Part shown: positions 63,900 to 64,000 of the stretch, in pieces
Layout of the letters: each line of letters begins with the position of its first letter
Numbering within the stretch: the stretch's first letter is position 1
Origin: Ochrobactrum sp. Marseille-Q0166
Lineage (GTDB): Bacteria > Pseudomonadota > Alphaproteobacteria > Rhizobiales > Rhizobiaceae
Direction of reading: 5' to 3'
Assembly: GCF_014397025.1 (NCBI RefSeq)
Contig: NZ_JACJUO010000001.1
Location: 723,501-787,500, forward strand
Length of the DNA stretch: 64,000 nucleotides
Notes under the pieces: model-generated
The model's input: only the letters and a program-made list of their open reading frames with translations
Told to the model about the DNA's origin: nothing
Databases searched by the model: none
Made by a program: the position numbers and the translations under genes

Positions 63900-64000
63900 G
63901 TTGGAATCGATCTGGTTTGGGTGCTTAATGTTTGGTAAAGTTTGCTGTTATTTTCTGTTGAAAGAAACTTTGTATTTTTTTGTGAAAGTTCGTTGACAGT

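Noticed and set aside
1..64000. CRISPR arrays, insertion sequences and prophage
   Set aside because: I saw no regularly spaced repeats, transposase, integrase or phage structural genes. The holin-like and hydrolase genes are isolated.

Overview
This window looks like chromosomal DNA from an alphaproteobacterium of the Brucella/Ochrobactrum group (Brucellaceae, Hyphomicrobiales). The evidence is the mix and order of genes: ruvCAB-ybgC-tolQRAB-pal-cpoB-tilS-ftsH-glmM, serC-serA, an Omp25/31-type outer-membrane protein, and a PhyR-NepR-EcfG general stress locus beside a Mur-like regulator. CtrA, Irr and EcfG DNA motifs fit the same group. I assigned the organism from protein and motif recognition only; no search was run.

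Layout. 1-2616: leftward group of efp, a Sel1-repeat protein and a thiE-like gene. 2857-5043: opgC, a candidate terminated small RNA, then rcdA behind a CtrA box. 5256-20318: long rightward housekeeping block for Holliday-junction processing (ruvCAB), the Tol-Pal envelope machine, tRNA-Ile lysidine synthesis, FtsH protease and GlmM. A phage-type poly-gamma-glutamate hydrolase gene sits between ybgC and tolQ. 20521-27949: outer-membrane barrel protein behind a full CtrA site, serC-serA behind a serC-type RNA leader, a GNAT gene, purA and an unknown membrane protein. 28014-31047: leftward exported pyrophosphatase, rpoH and rluD. 31105-34529: a DUF6476-like gene, tRNA-Glu(CTC) and an accessory cluster (choloylglycine hydrolase, LprI-like protein, small membrane proteins).

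34667-41590: stress-response locus. It holds mur, an HWE kinase, a DUF1328 small membrane protein, phyR, nepR-ecfG, a CHASE3-like sensor kinase, a holin-like protein, a DUF883 protein and an unannotated 52-residue membrane protein. EcfG-type promoters lie between phyR and nepR on both strands and in front of the DUF1328 gene. A switch-like double hairpin lies between ecfG and the kinase. 41876-48420: exbB-exbD-tonB, two tandem paralogous small secreted proteins (one with its ribosome binding site in a perfect hairpin), and macA-macB. 48738-55270: dut, an Lrp regulator, DUF6356, a class II amidotransferase, mbfA behind a perfect Irr box, an MFS transporter, and an XRE-cupin regulator with two GNAT genes. 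55370-63839: glcB, gluQ, an AlkA-like glycosylase, an HNH protein, dsbB, a YqaA-like protein, and gabD divergent from an IclR regulator with a palindromic operator between them.

Four copies of a palindromic intergenic repeat (about 70-150 bp) are scattered through the window. One copy supplies the stop codons of two convergent genes. I saw no CRISPR array, insertion sequence or prophage. Most genes look intact; start sites were moved inward from the longest frame where a ribosome binding site, family length or signal peptide called for it.
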